Source of the DNA: a bacterium
Lineage (GTDB): Bacteria > Patescibacteriota > Saccharimonadia > Saccharimonadales > UBA4665
DNA length: 64,000 bases
Direction: 5' to 3'
Assembly (NCBI GenBank): GCA_021777375.1
Contig: JAJYDV010000003.1
Coordinates: forward strand, 1 to 64,000
Under the pieces are notes generated by a model. That model was not told where the DNA came from, made no database searches, and saw nothing but the letters and a program-made list of their open reading frames with translations. The translations under genes were made by a program, and so were the position numbers. Below, piece after piece: positions 27,532 through 37,964 of this stretch; position 1 is the stretch's first letter, and each line of letters starts with the position of its first letter.

Positions 27532-30345
27532 TTACTTAAGAATATGCTTTAAGAATTGGCCGGTATAGCTAGTTTTGTTGTTAGCTACGGCTTCCGGAGT
27601 GCCGCTAGCAACAATCGTTCCGCCGCCATCACCACCTTCAGGACCCATGTCAATAAGGTAATCGGCGTTCTTTATGACATCCAGATTGTGCTCAATAACA
27701 ATCATACTATTGCCGGCATCAACTAAGGCATGCAACATCTTGAGTAGTTTCTCGACATCGGCGATATGTAGTCCGGTAGTCGGTTCATCAAGGATGTATA
27801 GCGTCCGACCCGTTGGTCGCCGACTAAGTTCGCTGGATAGCTTAATCCGTTGGGCTTCACCACCGGACAAAGTCGTTGCCGGCTGACCGAGTGTTATGTA
27901 ACCCAGCCCCACGTCAACTAAAGTTTGCAATTTACGGCTGATGGAAGGAATATTGGCAAAGAATTCCAAGGCGCTCTCGCAAGTCATGGCTAAAACATCG
28001 CTGATATTCTTTCCCTTGTAATGGATCTCCAGAGCTTCATGGTTGTATCTCTTACCGTGGCATACTTCACAGGGCACATAAACATCCGGTAGAAAATGCA
28101 TTTCAATCTTAATAATTCCGTCTCCGCGGCAGTTTTCACAACGTCCGCCACGCACATTAAAACTGAAACGTCCGGCCGAATAGCCACGCAGTTTAGCTTC
28201 AGGTAAAGAAGCAAACAGTTCGCGAATTGGAGTGAATAATCCGATGTAGGTAGCTGGGTTGGAGCGAGGTGTGCGGCCAATCGGGCTTTGGTCAATAATA
28301 ATCGCCTTGTCCAGCTGCTTAATGCCCTCAATGTCGTCATGCCGTCCGGGCGTAGTACTGGCCCGATTGAGCCGAGCTAGCAATTCTTTAGCTAGGATGT
28401 CGTTAATTAGACTGGATTTACCCGAACCGCTGACACCGCTGACTACCACTAAACTACCCAGAGGAATTAACACGTTAAGGTTCTTAAGATTGTTTTCGCG
28501 GGCACCTTTAATTTGCAGTTGTTTGCCATTCCCTTGGCGCCTAATTTTAGGAACTGGTATTTCAAGTTTGCCGGAAAGGTATTTGGCGGTGATACCGCGT
28601 TGCTGCTTAATTACCTGTTCCGGCGTGCCAGCGGCTACTACTTCCCCGCCGTGAATACCGGCTCCTGGTCCAATGTCCAGCAACCAGTCAGCGCTACGAA
28701 TAGTTTCTTCGTCATGCTCTACTACCAATACCGAGTTGCCCAAATCTCGGAGACGCTTTAAGGTTTCTATTAAACGGGCGTTGTCTCTTTGGTGCAAACC
28801 AATGCTCGGTTCATCTAGCACGTAAAGCACGCCGCTTAAACCTGAGCCGATTTGAGTAGCCAGACGGATTCTTTGAGCCTCGCCTCCAGATAAAGTTACG
28901 GCACTGCGCAGCAGGGTTAAGTAGTCTAGACCAACGTCAATTAAGAACTTCAGTCTTGCAGTAATCTCTTTAATTACCAGCCGGGCAATACGAGCTTCGG
29001 TGGGATTTAGCTTTAGTTGATCGACCCAGGCCGCAGCATCGGTTATAGACAGCTGACAGACATCCATAATTGAAGACTCATTAACCGTGATTGATAAGAC
29101 TTCGGGTTTTAAACGTAATCCATGGCACTTAAAGCATGGCCTTTCCTGCATAAATCGCTCAATGTCGCGACGAATAAAATCACTGTCCGTTTCGCGGTGT
29201 CGCCGCTCCAGATTAGGAATAACACCCTCATAAGTCGTCTCGAAGCTGCGTCCTGAAGCTAAACGGATCCGGTAAGTTTGTTCGCCGGTTCCGTACAAGA
29301 TCAGGTTCAGCTGTTCTTGGGTTAGTTCACCGGTCGGTTGGTGCAGTGAGAAATGATAAGCCTCGGCCACGGCAGTTAGTTTCTTCATGTACCAGTTGTC
29401 GACATTAATCCGGTTGTAAGGACGAATCGCCCCTTCGGCAATCGTTAAACGACCATTAGGTATTACTAGGTCAGGGTCAACCTCAAGCCGTGAACCAATG
29501 CCCGTACAAACCGGACAGGCACCGTGGGGGCTGTTGAAACTGAAAGTTCGTGGTTCGAGCTCGGGAATCACTACTTCCGGATGGTTCGGACAAGCATAGC
29601 GCAGACTGTAAGTTAAAAGTTCGCTGGAGTCGGCGTCCAATATATAGACATTACCCTCGGTCTGGTCCAGCGCCTGCTCGACACTCTGAACTAGACGGCC
29701 CCGGCTATCGGCGTCTAACGCCAGCCTATCGACTACTATTTCAATCTTATGACGCAGGTTTTTGTCGAGCGACGGAAATTCATCAAGAGCATATATCACT
29801 CCGTCAACTCTAGCCCGGGCGAAACCGGCGCGGCTATACTGCTCGGGAATATGCTCAAAAGCGCCTTTTTTATCTATTACAACTGGAGCCAAAACTATAA
29901 TCCGGCGCTCTTTAAAGCGTGTGATAATTTGTTCCAATATTCCCTCGATTGTGCGGCGTTCGACCACTACGTTATCTATTGGGCAGTGCGGAATTCCAAT
30001 TCTGGCATAAAGTAATCTTAAATAGTCATAAATTTCGGTGACGGTAGCAACTGTTGAACGCGGATTGCGGCTAGTCGATTTCTGATCAATCGAAATTGCC
30101 GGACTTAAGCCATCAATCTGATCAATGTCCGGTTTTTCCATTAAACCCAAGAATTGCCGAGCGTAAGAGCTCAGGCTTTCAACGTAACGACGCTGGCCTT
30201 CGGCGTAAATAGTATCAAAAGCCAGAGAGGACTTGCCGGAACCAGAAAGACCGGTAATTACAACCAGTTTGTTGCGCGGGATATCCACACTCAAATTCTT
30301 AAGATTATGTTCCCGTGCTCCTTGAACTGAGATTACATCGGCCAT
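27532..30345 (-). CDS. uvrA: excinuclease ABC subunit A
   Basis: [52 protein letters not shown], Zn fingers. Confidence 0.98.
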   Translation of the reverse strand: MADVISVQGAREHNLKNLSVDIPRNKLVVITGLSGSGKSSLAFDTIYAEGQRRYVESLSSYARQFLGLMEKPDIDQIDGLSPAISIDQKSTSRNPRSTVATVTEIYDYLRLLYARIGIPHCPIDNVVVERRTIEGILEQIITRFKERRIIVLAPVVIDKKGAFEHIPEQYSRAGFARARVDGVIYALDEFPSLDKNLRHKIEIVVDRLALDADSRGRLVQSVEQALDQTEGNVYILDADSSELLTYSLRYACPNHPEVVIPELEPRTFSFNSPHGACPVCTGIGSRLEVDPDLVIPNGRLTIAEGAIRPYNRINVDNWYMKKLTAVAEAYHFSLHQPTGELTQEQLNLILYGTGEQTYRIRLASGRSFETTYEGVIPNLERRHRETDSDFIRRDIERFMQERPCFKCHGLRLKPEVLSITVNESSIMDVCQLSITDAAAWVDQLKLNPTEARIARLVIKEITARLKFLIDVGLDYLTLLRSAVTLSGGEAQRIRLATQIGSGLSGVLYVLDEPSIGLHQRDNARLIETLKRLRDLGNSVLVVEHDEETIRSADWLLDIGPGAGIHGGEVVAAGTPEQVIKQQRGITAKYLSGKLEIPVPKIRRQGNGKQLQIKGARENNLKNLNVLIPLGSLVVVSGVSGSGKSSLINDILAKELLARLNRASTTPGRHDDIEGIKQLDKAIIIDQSPIGRTPRSNPATYIGLFTPIRELFASLPEAKLRGYSAGRFSFNVRGGRCENCRGDGIIKIEMHFLPDVYVPCEVCHGKRYNHEALEIHYKGKNISDVLAMTCESALEFFANIPSISRKLQTLVDVGLGYITLGQPATTLSGGEAQRIKLSSELSRRPTGRTLYILDEPTTGLHIADVEKLLKMLHALVDAGNSMIVIEHNLDVIKNADYLIDMGPEGGDGGGTIVASGTPEAVANNKTSYTGQFLKHILK

Positions 30346-30450
30346 CAGAAATTAACCATTCGCTTAATTGACAAAGTAAACAATTATACCTAATTTTATC
30401 GCTTTTGACCACTGTCTAACTAATCACTGCAGCTATTACTTAAACACTTA

Positions 30451-30479
30451 TTGACCTAATAGCAATTTAGTGGTATTAT
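30451..30479 (+). promoter_or_regulatory. sigma70-type promoter TTGACC-N17-TATTAT
   Basis: -35 at 30451-30456, -10 at 30474-30479. Confidence 0.6.
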
Positions 30480-30524
30480 TTGCGCTCATCAGTTTGTAAG
30501 AGACTTTCTTAGACAACTAATGAT

Positions 30525-30848
30525 ATGAATCAATTAATTAATTTGGGATTAGTGATTGGCACAAAGCTCGGCTTTATCTGGTGGTCCCTGATTTCAATCG
30601 GAATAATTTCTCTAATTAGCTTCAGGCGCTTACGCCAGCAACTACATAAACTCGTTCAAAATAGCCAGCTTTTAATTTGGAGCATCCAAAATACTAGGCA
30701 CAGTGCAGGATCAATCTACTTCTTCCGCCACATAGTCAGTGGGAATCAGGGACTCCCCGTACAACTTGAGATCTTCGAGCAGAACTTGACTTCGCGAATC
30801 CGTTCGTTCCTGAACCAAATCGGCAATTTGTTTAAAATAAAGCGCTAG
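30525..30848 (+). CDS. small membrane protein, 3' half antisense to sbcB end
   Basis: N-terminal TM segment IGTKLGFIWWSLISIGIISLI; promoter upstream; overlaps sbcB on opposite strand. Confidence 0.4.
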   Translation: MNQLINLGLVIGTKLGFIWWSLISIGIISLISFRRLRQQLHKLVQNSQLLIWSIQNTRHSAGSIYFFRHIVSGNQGLPVQLEIFEQNLTSRIRSFLNQIGNLFKIKR

Positions 30849-32195
30849 TCGGCTGTTGCCATTACCGTCAAGCAAATGCCTCTTTAGATATTTATCCCAG
30901 CCGGTGCGTTCACTTTCACTTAGCTCACGCTTATAATTACGGCCTAAATAAAAACTGCACAGTTGAGTCAGTCTTGGGTCACTAAACCTATCTCTAAGTG
31001 CACGCACCCTGCTCGCCGATTCACCGTCTGTATGCAGTTCCTGTACTAATTTACGGTCATGGTCATTATAAAAGCCATCATATAACCGTGTGTCTAAGGC
31101 AATCTTGCGTTTTTGTTGACGTACGTTTTGCTCTTGATTCAATATCTCTAGAGCCTTATTTAAGCGTACTCCAAACTCTGTGACATCAGCATTTTTGATA
31201 GTTTCAAAGTGCTGGTCAATATCTCTTAGATTAAGACTTAATCGTTTAAGGGCGTCAGGATCGGAACGAATAATATTTTGCGGAGCGATTGCCGGACAGC
31301 GATTTAACTTAACGGTCTTAACCGGCAATAGAGGATTTTCTTCCAGATTACGATCAAACGTAAAGCGCCAGCTATCGGCTAGCTGCTCGGAACTGAGATT
31401 TAGCCATGGCGTGGGATCGAAGCGTAAATCATAGACCAGGAAGCTATTTGCGTTAGATGAATTACTCGCAATCTTGACTGCTAGAGTGGTATGTAAATTA
31501 GTTGAAGGATAGCGCCTGGAGGTATAGATAAATGGTTGGTTGTTATTGATTAACTTGGCGGCGTTTTCCTTTATGCGCATTGAGAATAAATAGTTGAAAA
31601 GTTTGGGCTGTCGAAGTTTTATCAGACGCGCCAGATCAATTGTCGCCTCTACGTCTGATAGAGCGTCGTGAGCCTTAACCTGGTTTAAGTTGTTGGCTTG
31701 GGCAAGACTCTCGAGCCGATTAGTCGGTTTAGAACTACTATCTAAGGGCCAGTTAATTCCCTCCGGTCGGAGCGCCCTGGTCATCCGCACCACATCTAGA
31801 ATATCCCAACGTGAACGAGCTTTTTCCCAAGTCCAGGCATAAGGATCATATAAATTACGGAAGTTTAAAAAGCGCATGAATTCGTCATCAAAACGGATAT
31901 TGTTATAGCCCACGAAAGTGGTGTTTTCAGTCACAATCGAGGCATAGAACTCGTGAAGAAACTCAGCTTCCGTTAAGCCTTCGAGTATTGTCTGTTGCGG
32001 GGCGATACCGTGAATCAAAATGGCCTGCGGATCAGGTAATACATCTTCATTAAGTTGAATTAAGAAGTTAAACGGTTCACCGACTTTATTGAGCTCCTGA
32101 TCAACGCGCTGACCGGCAAATTGCATAATCCGGTCAGTATCAGGGTGAATTCCCGAGGTTTCAAGATCGTAAAAGAAAAGTGTTGGTTGGGCCAT
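30711..32195 (-). CDS. sbcB: exodeoxyribonuclease I
   Basis: DEDDh FFYDLETSGIHPDTDRIMQFAGQR, FVGYNNIRFDDEFMR, KAHDALSDVEATIDLARLI. Confidence 0.93.
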   Translation of the reverse strand: MAQPTLFFYDLETSGIHPDTDRIMQFAGQRVDQELNKVGEPFNFLIQLNEDVLPDPQAILIHGIAPQQTILEGLTEAEFLHEFYASIVTENTTFVGYNNIRFDDEFMRFLNFRNLYDPYAWTWEKARSRWDILDVVRMTRALRPEGINWPLDSSSKPTNRLESLAQANNLNQVKAHDALSDVEATIDLARLIKLRQPKLFNYLFSMRIKENAAKLINNNQPFIYTSRRYPSTNLHTTLAVKIASNSSNANSFLVYDLRFDPTPWLNLSSEQLADSWRFTFDRNLEENPLLPVKTVKLNRCPAIAPQNIIRSDPDALKRLSLNLRDIDQHFETIKNADVTEFGVRLNKALEILNQEQNVRQQKRKIALDTRLYDGFYNDHDRKLVQELHTDGESASRVRALRDRFSDPRLTQLCSFYLGRNYKRELSESERTGWDKYLKRHLLDGNGNSRLALYFKQIADLVQERTDSRSQVLLEDLKLYGESLIPTDYVAEEVD

Positions 32196-32197
32196 AA

Positions 32198-33475
32198 TTA
32201 GTAGATAATCTCGCCCTTACCGGCAATATCTATCTTGTCTCCCGGTTTGATGCCCTGCTTCACTAAAGCCCTGAGCACACCGAGCTTACGCAAGATATCC
32301 AGAAGCCTTGCGACTGCCTGTTCGTTATTAAAGTCCGTCCGCAGAGCAAAGCGCTCAATCTGGGTACCGCTAATTAGGTACTTATTGGTAGCCGGATTCG
32401 TAATTTCCCAGCGGCTCTTGCTGGACGGAAGATGATATTCAAATAATTCCGGCTCACTTGGTTGGAGTTGTTTAGCAGTCGCCTTGTCTTTAGCGGCTTT
32501 GGCAGCAAACACTAGATCCCTTAATCCTTGGCCGCTCTTAGCAGAAATTAGAAATACCCGTGTTGACTTTGACTTAAGTACGCTTTTTAGACTGGCAACT
32601 AAATCGTCAGTTATTTCATTATCTAAGCCTTCGACTTTATTAATGGCTACGATTTCGGGGCGTTTCGCTAGAGCCGGGTTGTAAGCCATTAGTTCACTTC
32701 GGACGGTCTGATAGGCCTGCGCCACGTCTTTAGCATAGGCATCAATCACATGAATGATTAATGAGGTTCGTTCAATGTGGCGCAAAAAATCATGTCCTAA
32801 ACCCTTCCCTTGGGCAGCACCTTCAATTAATCCAGGGATATCCGCAAACAGCAAGCTGCTCTTCTTGTCGATGTCGACTACTCCAACTGACGGGTTAAGT
32901 GTAGTAAACGGGTAGTCCGCTACTTTAGGATGGGCATGACTGATCGCGCCAAGCAAGGTCGACTTGCCAGCGTTAGGCAGCCCGACCAGTCCAACATCAG
33001 CTAACATCTTAAGCTCCAGATTTAATTGCCTAGATTGTCCGGGCTCTCCTTTTTCAGCAAAGTTTGGGGCTTGGCGGCGGGAACTCACGAAATGAGCATT
33101 ACCGAAGCCACCGCGTCCCCCAAGCGCTACTATCTCGCTCTGACCGTCTTCTACTAAATCGGCGATTAGAGTTCCGGCGTCATCTTTGGCTTCAGTGCCG
33201 ACCGGTACCTCAACCACTAAATCAGCTCCGCTTTTACCATGCTTTTTTCTACCTCCACCCGGTGCGCCATGTTCGGCGTGTAGTTGTTTTGTGAAGCGAA
33301 AAGTAGCTAGCGAGTCCTGGTTATAGCTAGCCCTTAGTATGACGTCGCCACCATCTCCTCCGTCACCGCCATCCGGGCCGCCACGAGATATAAACTTTTC
33401 ATGCCTAAAACTAACCCTGCCGTCGCCACCATTACCAGCTTCAACACTTATCGCCGCCTGATCAATAAAATTCAC
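32198..33475 (-). CDS. obg: GTPase Obg/CgtA
   Basis: Glycine-rich OBG fold FISRGGPDGGDGGDGGDVILRA, GLPNAGKSTLLGAISHA, DIPGLIEGAAQGKGLGHDFLRHIER. Confidence 0.97.
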   Translation of the reverse strand: MNFIDQAAISVEAGNGGDGRVSFRHEKFISRGGPDGGDGGDGGDVILRASYNQDSLATFRFTKQLHAEHGAPGGGRKKHGKSGADLVVEVPVGTEAKDDAGTLIADLVEDGQSEIVALGGRGGFGNAHFVSSRRQAPNFAEKGEPGQSRQLNLELKMLADVGLVGLPNAGKSTLLGAISHAHPKVADYPFTTLNPSVGVVDIDKKSSLLFADIPGLIEGAAQGKGLGHDFLRHIERTSLIIHVIDAYAKDVAQAYQTVRSELMAYNPALAKRPEIVAINKVEGLDNEITDDLVASLKSVLKSKSTRVFLISAKSGQGLRDLVFAAKAAKDKATAKQLQPSEPELFEYHLPSSKSRWEITNPATNKYLISGTQIERFALRTDFNNEQAVARLLDILRKLGVLRALVKQGIKPGDKIDIAGKGEIIY

Positions 33476-33542
33476 AATTCGTCCCTCAACTTAAACCTTT
33501 TGATTAGGAACGCTCTATTATGACCTAAGCTTAGTCGAATCA

Positions 33543-34595
33543 TCAATAGATATAAAGTAAGTTGGAACTCGGTATGACGCGGGTATCGGTAACGAAAGGT
33601 TCCCAGTAATAGTTCATTTCGCTTATTGTAATCGTGCCGTTTGGATTTACTGCCGTGACGTAGGCAACATGCCCATAGTCATAAGTCGAGGTCACGACCG
33701 CCGCCCCAACTTGGGGGGTTGATCCGACAGGCAAGCCGAAACGTTCAGCATTAATTCCCCAGGTATAGGCATTGCCTAAGTCTGTAGGTAGCGGATCGCC
33801 AGCTTCAGCTCTTAGTTTAGCCACCCACCATGTACATTGACCAGGATCGTAGCCGTTAAATCCATATGTCGGAACTGATCCCCATCCATAAAGAGTATTA
33901 GCTAAGCTAAAGGCGGCCGGCTCGGTCCCGTTTGGAATAATAATACGTTCGCCCGGATAGATACCCTTAATTTCTGCGTCGTTATAGGCAGTCAGCAATG
34001 ACTCGCTGGAGTTATATTTTTGAGCTAGGGAGGCCGGTGTATCTCCGGCTTTAACGGTATACACGATACCGTTAATTGGCGGTATGAGAAGCTTAGTACC
34101 AACCGCCACATAGTTCCCAATAATATTGTTTGACCAGATGATACTGTTGGTAGATAAATTAAACTTCTGAGCAATTGAAGTTACGCTGTCGCCGGGTTGA
34201 ACGACATAGACTTTAATGTCCTTATTAGAGACGTAATCGGTGGCTACAACTTGAGGTTTAGATATAACATTATTATTCGCTGAAGCTACTGATAGCAGAG
34301 CTATTTCACTATCCGCCTGGTTGGTAACAGCGGTGGTCTCCGGTAAATTCGTTAGCCGGGCTACGGTTAAGGCGATCATTGCAGAGGATAACTGATCAAG
34401 GGGGTTAAGTGTGCTCGTTGAATTAACGACCGCCGGCGCCGAAGGTGTCGTTATGCTACTCAGAGACACTTGAGCGCTAGTTGAGTCACGAATAAAAGCA
34501 ATGACTCCAAGTAGTAGAACAGCCTCTCCTAATAACAGGCTGGCCCTAATTAATTTGCGCTTGCTCTTTTTTTTACCGCCTAATACTAGATTCAA
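33543..34595 (-). CDS. secreted LysM x2 + CHAP-domain peptidoglycan hydrolase
   Basis: LysM repeats VVQPGDSVTSIAQKFNLS, YTVKAGDTPASLAQKYNSS; CHAP GQCTWWVAKLRAE..GHVAYVTAV. Confidence 0.9.
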   Translation of the reverse strand: MNLVLGGKKKSKRKLIRASLLLGEAVLLLGVIAFIRDSTSAQVSLSSITTPSAPAVVNSTSTLNPLDQLSSAMIALTVARLTNLPETTAVTNQADSEIALLSVASANNNVISKPQVVATDYVSNKDIKVYVVQPGDSVTSIAQKFNLSTNSIIWSNNIIGNYVAVGTKLLIPPINGIVYTVKAGDTPASLAQKYNSSESLLTAYNDAEIKGIYPGERIIIPNGTEPAAFSLANTLYGWGSVPTYGFNGYDPGQCTWWVAKLRAEAGDPLPTDLGNAYTWGINAERFGLPVGSTPQVGAAVVTSTYDYGHVAYVTAVNPNGTITISEMNYYWEPFVTDTRVIPSSNLLYIY

Positions 34596-34767
34596 TAGAC
34601 GCTTCAGAGGATTGGCTTTAAAAGGTAGCGCGCCTAAGTTTAAGCTGTGTGAAATAGTTCGATTAATAACTACTCCTATAGTGATCGATGACTGGGGTAA
34701 TTCACAATTTCTCCAGATACCGACTGCTTAATTTTAACAGAGTTAGGGGTCAATTTCCAGGTAACGT

Positions 34768-35838
34768 TTAGGGTAGGGCGCAAAGCTTATGGCAGTAGTT
34801 TGCGGTGTCCGCATTATGTTGCTGAATGGTGGTTTCAAAGTAAGTCGTTCCGTTGTCTCCAGTTACAAAGTACAGCCAGTTTGTGGGTGCTGGATTAGCA
34901 ACCGCAATTAGCGCATTTTGGCTAACACTGCCGATTGGAGTTGGTGGGATACCAGTATTTATCAAGGTGTTGTAAGGCGAATTATAACTAAGTGAAGGTG
35001 CTTGATTGGCAATGATCGAGCCGTAGTTGGCCGTAACATCGGAACCTAAGGGGGCGCCCCGGTGTAACCGGGTTAGAAAGACTTGTGCAACTTGAGACAT
35101 GTCGCTCGGTTTGGATACTTCTTGTTGAATGATCGAGGCGAGAGTGATTGCTTGGTAGACACTCAAGCCCTCAGCTTTATAGCTGGCCTTCAGTGCGGGC
35201 GTTAGATGGTTGCCCATCTCGCTTAGTGACTCGCTTATTATCTGTGACGGCTGAGTCGTACTGGTTTTGTCAAAAGTGTCCGGATAGAGTAAACCCTCAA
35301 GTGTCGAAACGCCAGCCGGTAGATAGGAGATTACGGAAAGATTCTTATAGTTAGCCGGATTTAAAGCTGACGTAACGGCGGTCGGAGTAAAGCCCGCATT
35401 GATTAAGGCAACCTTGATTTGAGCGATAGTCTTACCGGGCAAAATAGTTACCGTTCCTTCAGCAACATGGCCGGAAGCAATAATTGCAACGATTTGAGAT
35501 ATTGAGTCACTCGGAGATAAGGCAAAAGTTCCGGCTTCCAGGTTGCCGCCCGCGCCGGTACTGTGAACATACCAGTCAAATACCCAGCTTGATCTAATTA
35601 ATCCCTTACTCTTTAATATCTGCCCAATCTGACTGACGCTAGCACCGCTTGGGATTGCGACAATTACACTCTTCGGATTTGAGCTTAATGCCCCAAGGTT
35701 TACATCATAAAATAACCTAACTCCAACTACACTTCCGCTTAGTAGCAACAAAACTATTAAGCCAATCAGCCAAGCTTTTAATGGAACACGCTTAAATGAA
35801 CGAATGTTAATCAAGGTTTTTACCGCCTCTATGGTCAT
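34768..35838 (-). CDS. mltG: endolytic transglycosylase MltG-like
   Basis: YLPAGVSTLEGLLYPDTF, ITLASIIQQEV, YNTLINTGIPPTPIGSVSQNALIAVANP. Confidence 0.94.
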   Translation of the reverse strand: MTIEAVKTLINIRSFKRVPLKAWLIGLIVLLLLSGSVVGVRLFYDVNLGALSSNPKSVIVAIPSGASVSQIGQILKSKGLIRSSWVFDWYVHSTGAGGNLEAGTFALSPSDSISQIVAIIASGHVAEGTVTILPGKTIAQIKVALINAGFTPTAVTSALNPANYKNLSVISYLPAGVSTLEGLLYPDTFDKTSTTQPSQIISESLSEMGNHLTPALKASYKAEGLSVYQAITLASIIQQEVSKPSDMSQVAQVFLTRLHRGAPLGSDVTANYGSIIANQAPSLSYNSPYNTLINTGIPPTPIGSVSQNALIAVANPAPTNWLYFVTGDNGTTYFETTIQQHNADTANYCHKLCALP

Positions 35839-36241
35839 TCATAAAGTCCTCCAGGATATACACGGCGCTGAGCTGGTCAATATCGGACCTTAGATAGTTT
35901 TTATGGTTATTGCGCAGTTCTTCTTCGGCTTTCAGCGAGGTACCTGCTTCGTCCTGAAGATAAATTGGTAAGTTAAGTTCCTGCCTTAAGAAGTCTACAG
36001 TTTTAAGTGTCGTCCGGGTTTGGTCAGTCTCACGGCCTTCCAGGGTGCGCGGTTGACCAGCAACCAAGAAGGCAACATTCTCATTCTCTATTAGTTTAGC
36101 TAACTCATTAATTAGGTTTGCATCGTTCGCCAGTACGGTTAATTTAGTCGGTATGCCGTCCGGCCAAGAAGCTCGAGCAACTCCTATCCTGACATTGCCG
36201 ATATCTAGTCCTAAAACCGATGTCTGCGGCTGTTGCATCAT
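35807..36241 (-). CDS. ruvX: RuvX/YqgF family putative Holliday junction resolvase
   Basis: VLGLDIGNVRIGVA, QDEAGTSLKAEEEL. Confidence 0.92.
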   Translation of the reverse strand: MMQQPQTSVLGLDIGNVRIGVARASWPDGIPTKLTVLANDANLINELAKLIENENVAFLVAGQPRTLEGRETDQTRTTLKTVDFLRQELNLPIYLQDEAGTSLKAEEELRNNHKNYLRSDIDQLSAVYILEDFMNDHRGGKNLD

Positions 36242-36250
36242 AGATTAGTC

Positions 36251-37960
36251 TTAATTAGTGCTTGGTTTCGCAATATTGACCGTTATCTTAGAGGGGTTGC
36301 CGGGAACCGAGGTTACCCAGAAGGGACTTAATTTAATTGTTACGCTTGTGATGTCCGGGTTTTGCTTAATGGCCGCGATGGCGGCATTGGCTGATTTGCC
36401 CTTAACCTCTTGTCTGATTTGTCCTGGAGATATGTTGGGACCCACTACCGCAGTCGTAGCTAGAGTCACTTCATCAGTCGTGCCACTAGTACCGGTTTGC
36501 TTAAACGCCGCTTCGTTTACGCCGTTTGAAATAATGTTCTGGTTTTTGGTAGTCTGAGACTGAATATTGGCATCCACTATGGCATTAATATCCGATTGCT
36601 TAGCTCCAAACATTGTGAAAGTAATAATCTCAGTCACTGCAACAGTGCTTCCCTGGGCACCAACACTAGGCGAAGAAGTAATTTGCGGGGTTCCGGCGGC
36701 AAAAGTGACATTTATTGGGTAGAGGTTTTGTCCTCTTAATTGACTAGCTAGGTCGGCTTCTACGGTAGAATTATTACTGGCGTTAATCTTTGCTGTTGCA
36801 GAGGTAATGTCTGCCTGAGAGACAATTTGCACAAAGTTGTCTGTTCCGCCGCTGGCTGAACCGGTTCCGCTAACATCGTTTCTGCCGGCGACCGAAAAAT
36901 TTACGTTGCCATTTGTATTGTATGCAGTGCCAGGACTCTGAGCAGATATTGGCGTAGAGGCAGAGGCAGGATAGGAGTCACACCCACCACCCTTATTGTG
37001 AGCGCCTGCTAGGGTGAACGAAGTGTCCGCCTCAGTTATATAGGTTAGGTTGTTGTAAGACACTCCCATCCCTTGCGGAACATCACTTGGAAGGTTGCCG
37101 TTGCATTCAACAGCCACCATGTTTATGGTCCCGCTAGCGCTGTTGCCGGTATTTTGCTGGCCAGTGGTATTAACGGTCTGGGTAAAGGTCTTCTGTTCAC
37201 TGACTTGGGTAGCTGGAATATCTCCGCTCGCAAGGTTTGCTGATGTGGCTTGGGGGTCCAAGGTGATGCTCTCACTAGTATTAACACTTGTAGCATTTGT
37301 CTTAATAAAGATACCTGCATGCGGCCAGACAGACAAAGCGAATACCGCAAGCACGATCAGCCCGATAATAACAATAATACCTAAGACTAAGAACAACCTA
37401 AAGCGATCGAAATTCGGGACCTTTAGATGCTTATCCTTAGGAACTTTAGCTTGTTTGCCGCTTTCCGGCTTAGGCTCTTCTTCGTCATCAAGCTTTAGAG
37501 TTTCTAGGGTCTTGTCGGTCTTTGAGGCATGCTTAGCGGCATCATCTAGTGCGCCAACACTTGCGCCTAAACTCGCCTCTTTGGTTAAGTCCGGTGTTTC
37601 TTCATCGGCTTCCGGTTCAAGGGGAATAATACTCATATCCTCATCGACAGTTTCGCTATCGCTACCGATAGCCGGTGAAGGCGGAATTTCTGGAGCCGAG
37701 GTAAGAGTCTTGGCAACATGTAAACCTACAGCGCCAGCAAGAGGCAAGAGACCTGCTTCACTAGTGATTAGGACCAGGTTTTTCTTTTCGCTGTCGGCAG
37801 AGCGTTTTAAGAGCTTCATGTTAACAATTGACTGCAGGACACTGGCTCGTTTTGGTAGGACTAGGGCTAGCACTTTGGCGTTGGCAGCCTTAACCTTGTC
37901 AATAATAACGGTTATTTCGTCATCAACGTCTACATAAATCGTTTCTTTAGTGTCTGCCAT
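36251..37960 (-). CDS. conserved-looking hypothetical membrane protein with large extracytoplasmic region
   Basis: Soluble N-domain (VLALVLPKRASVLQSIVNMKLLKRSADSEKKNLVLITSE), acidic linker, TM LFLVLGIIVIIGLIVLAVFAL, extracytoplasmic region. Confidence 0.85.
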   Translation of the reverse strand: MADTKETIYVDVDDEITVIIDKVKAANAKVLALVLPKRASVLQSIVNMKLLKRSADSEKKNLVLITSEAGLLPLAGAVGLHVAKTLTSAPEIPPSPAIGSDSETVDEDMSIIPLEPEADEETPDLTKEASLGASVGALDDAAKHASKTDKTLETLKLDDEEEPKPESGKQAKVPKDKHLKVPNFDRFRLFLVLGIIVIIGLIVLAVFALSVWPHAGIFIKTNATSVNTSESITLDPQATSANLASGDIPATQVSEQKTFTQTVNTTGQQNTGNSASGTINMVAVECNGNLPSDVPQGMGVSYNNLTYITEADTSFTLAGAHNKGGGCDSYPASASTPISAQSPGTAYNTNGNVNFSVAGRNDVSGTGSASGGTDNFVQIVSQADITSATAKINASNNSTVEADLASQLRGQNLYPINVTFAAGTPQITSSPSVGAQGSTVAVTEIITFTMFGAKQSDINAIVDANIQSQTTKNQNIISNGVNEAAFKQTGTSGTTDEVTLATTAVVGPNISPGQIRQEVKGKSANAAIAAIKQNPDITSVTIKLSPFWVTSVPGNPSKITVNIAKPSTN

Positions 37961-37964
37961 GACT

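Noticed and set aside
28259-28654. 131-aa plus-strand ORF
   Set aside because: Antisense shadow of uvrA.
37095-37937. 280-aa plus-strand ORF
   Set aside because: Fully antisense to the 569-aa CDS 36251..37960; composition typical of a shadow ORF.
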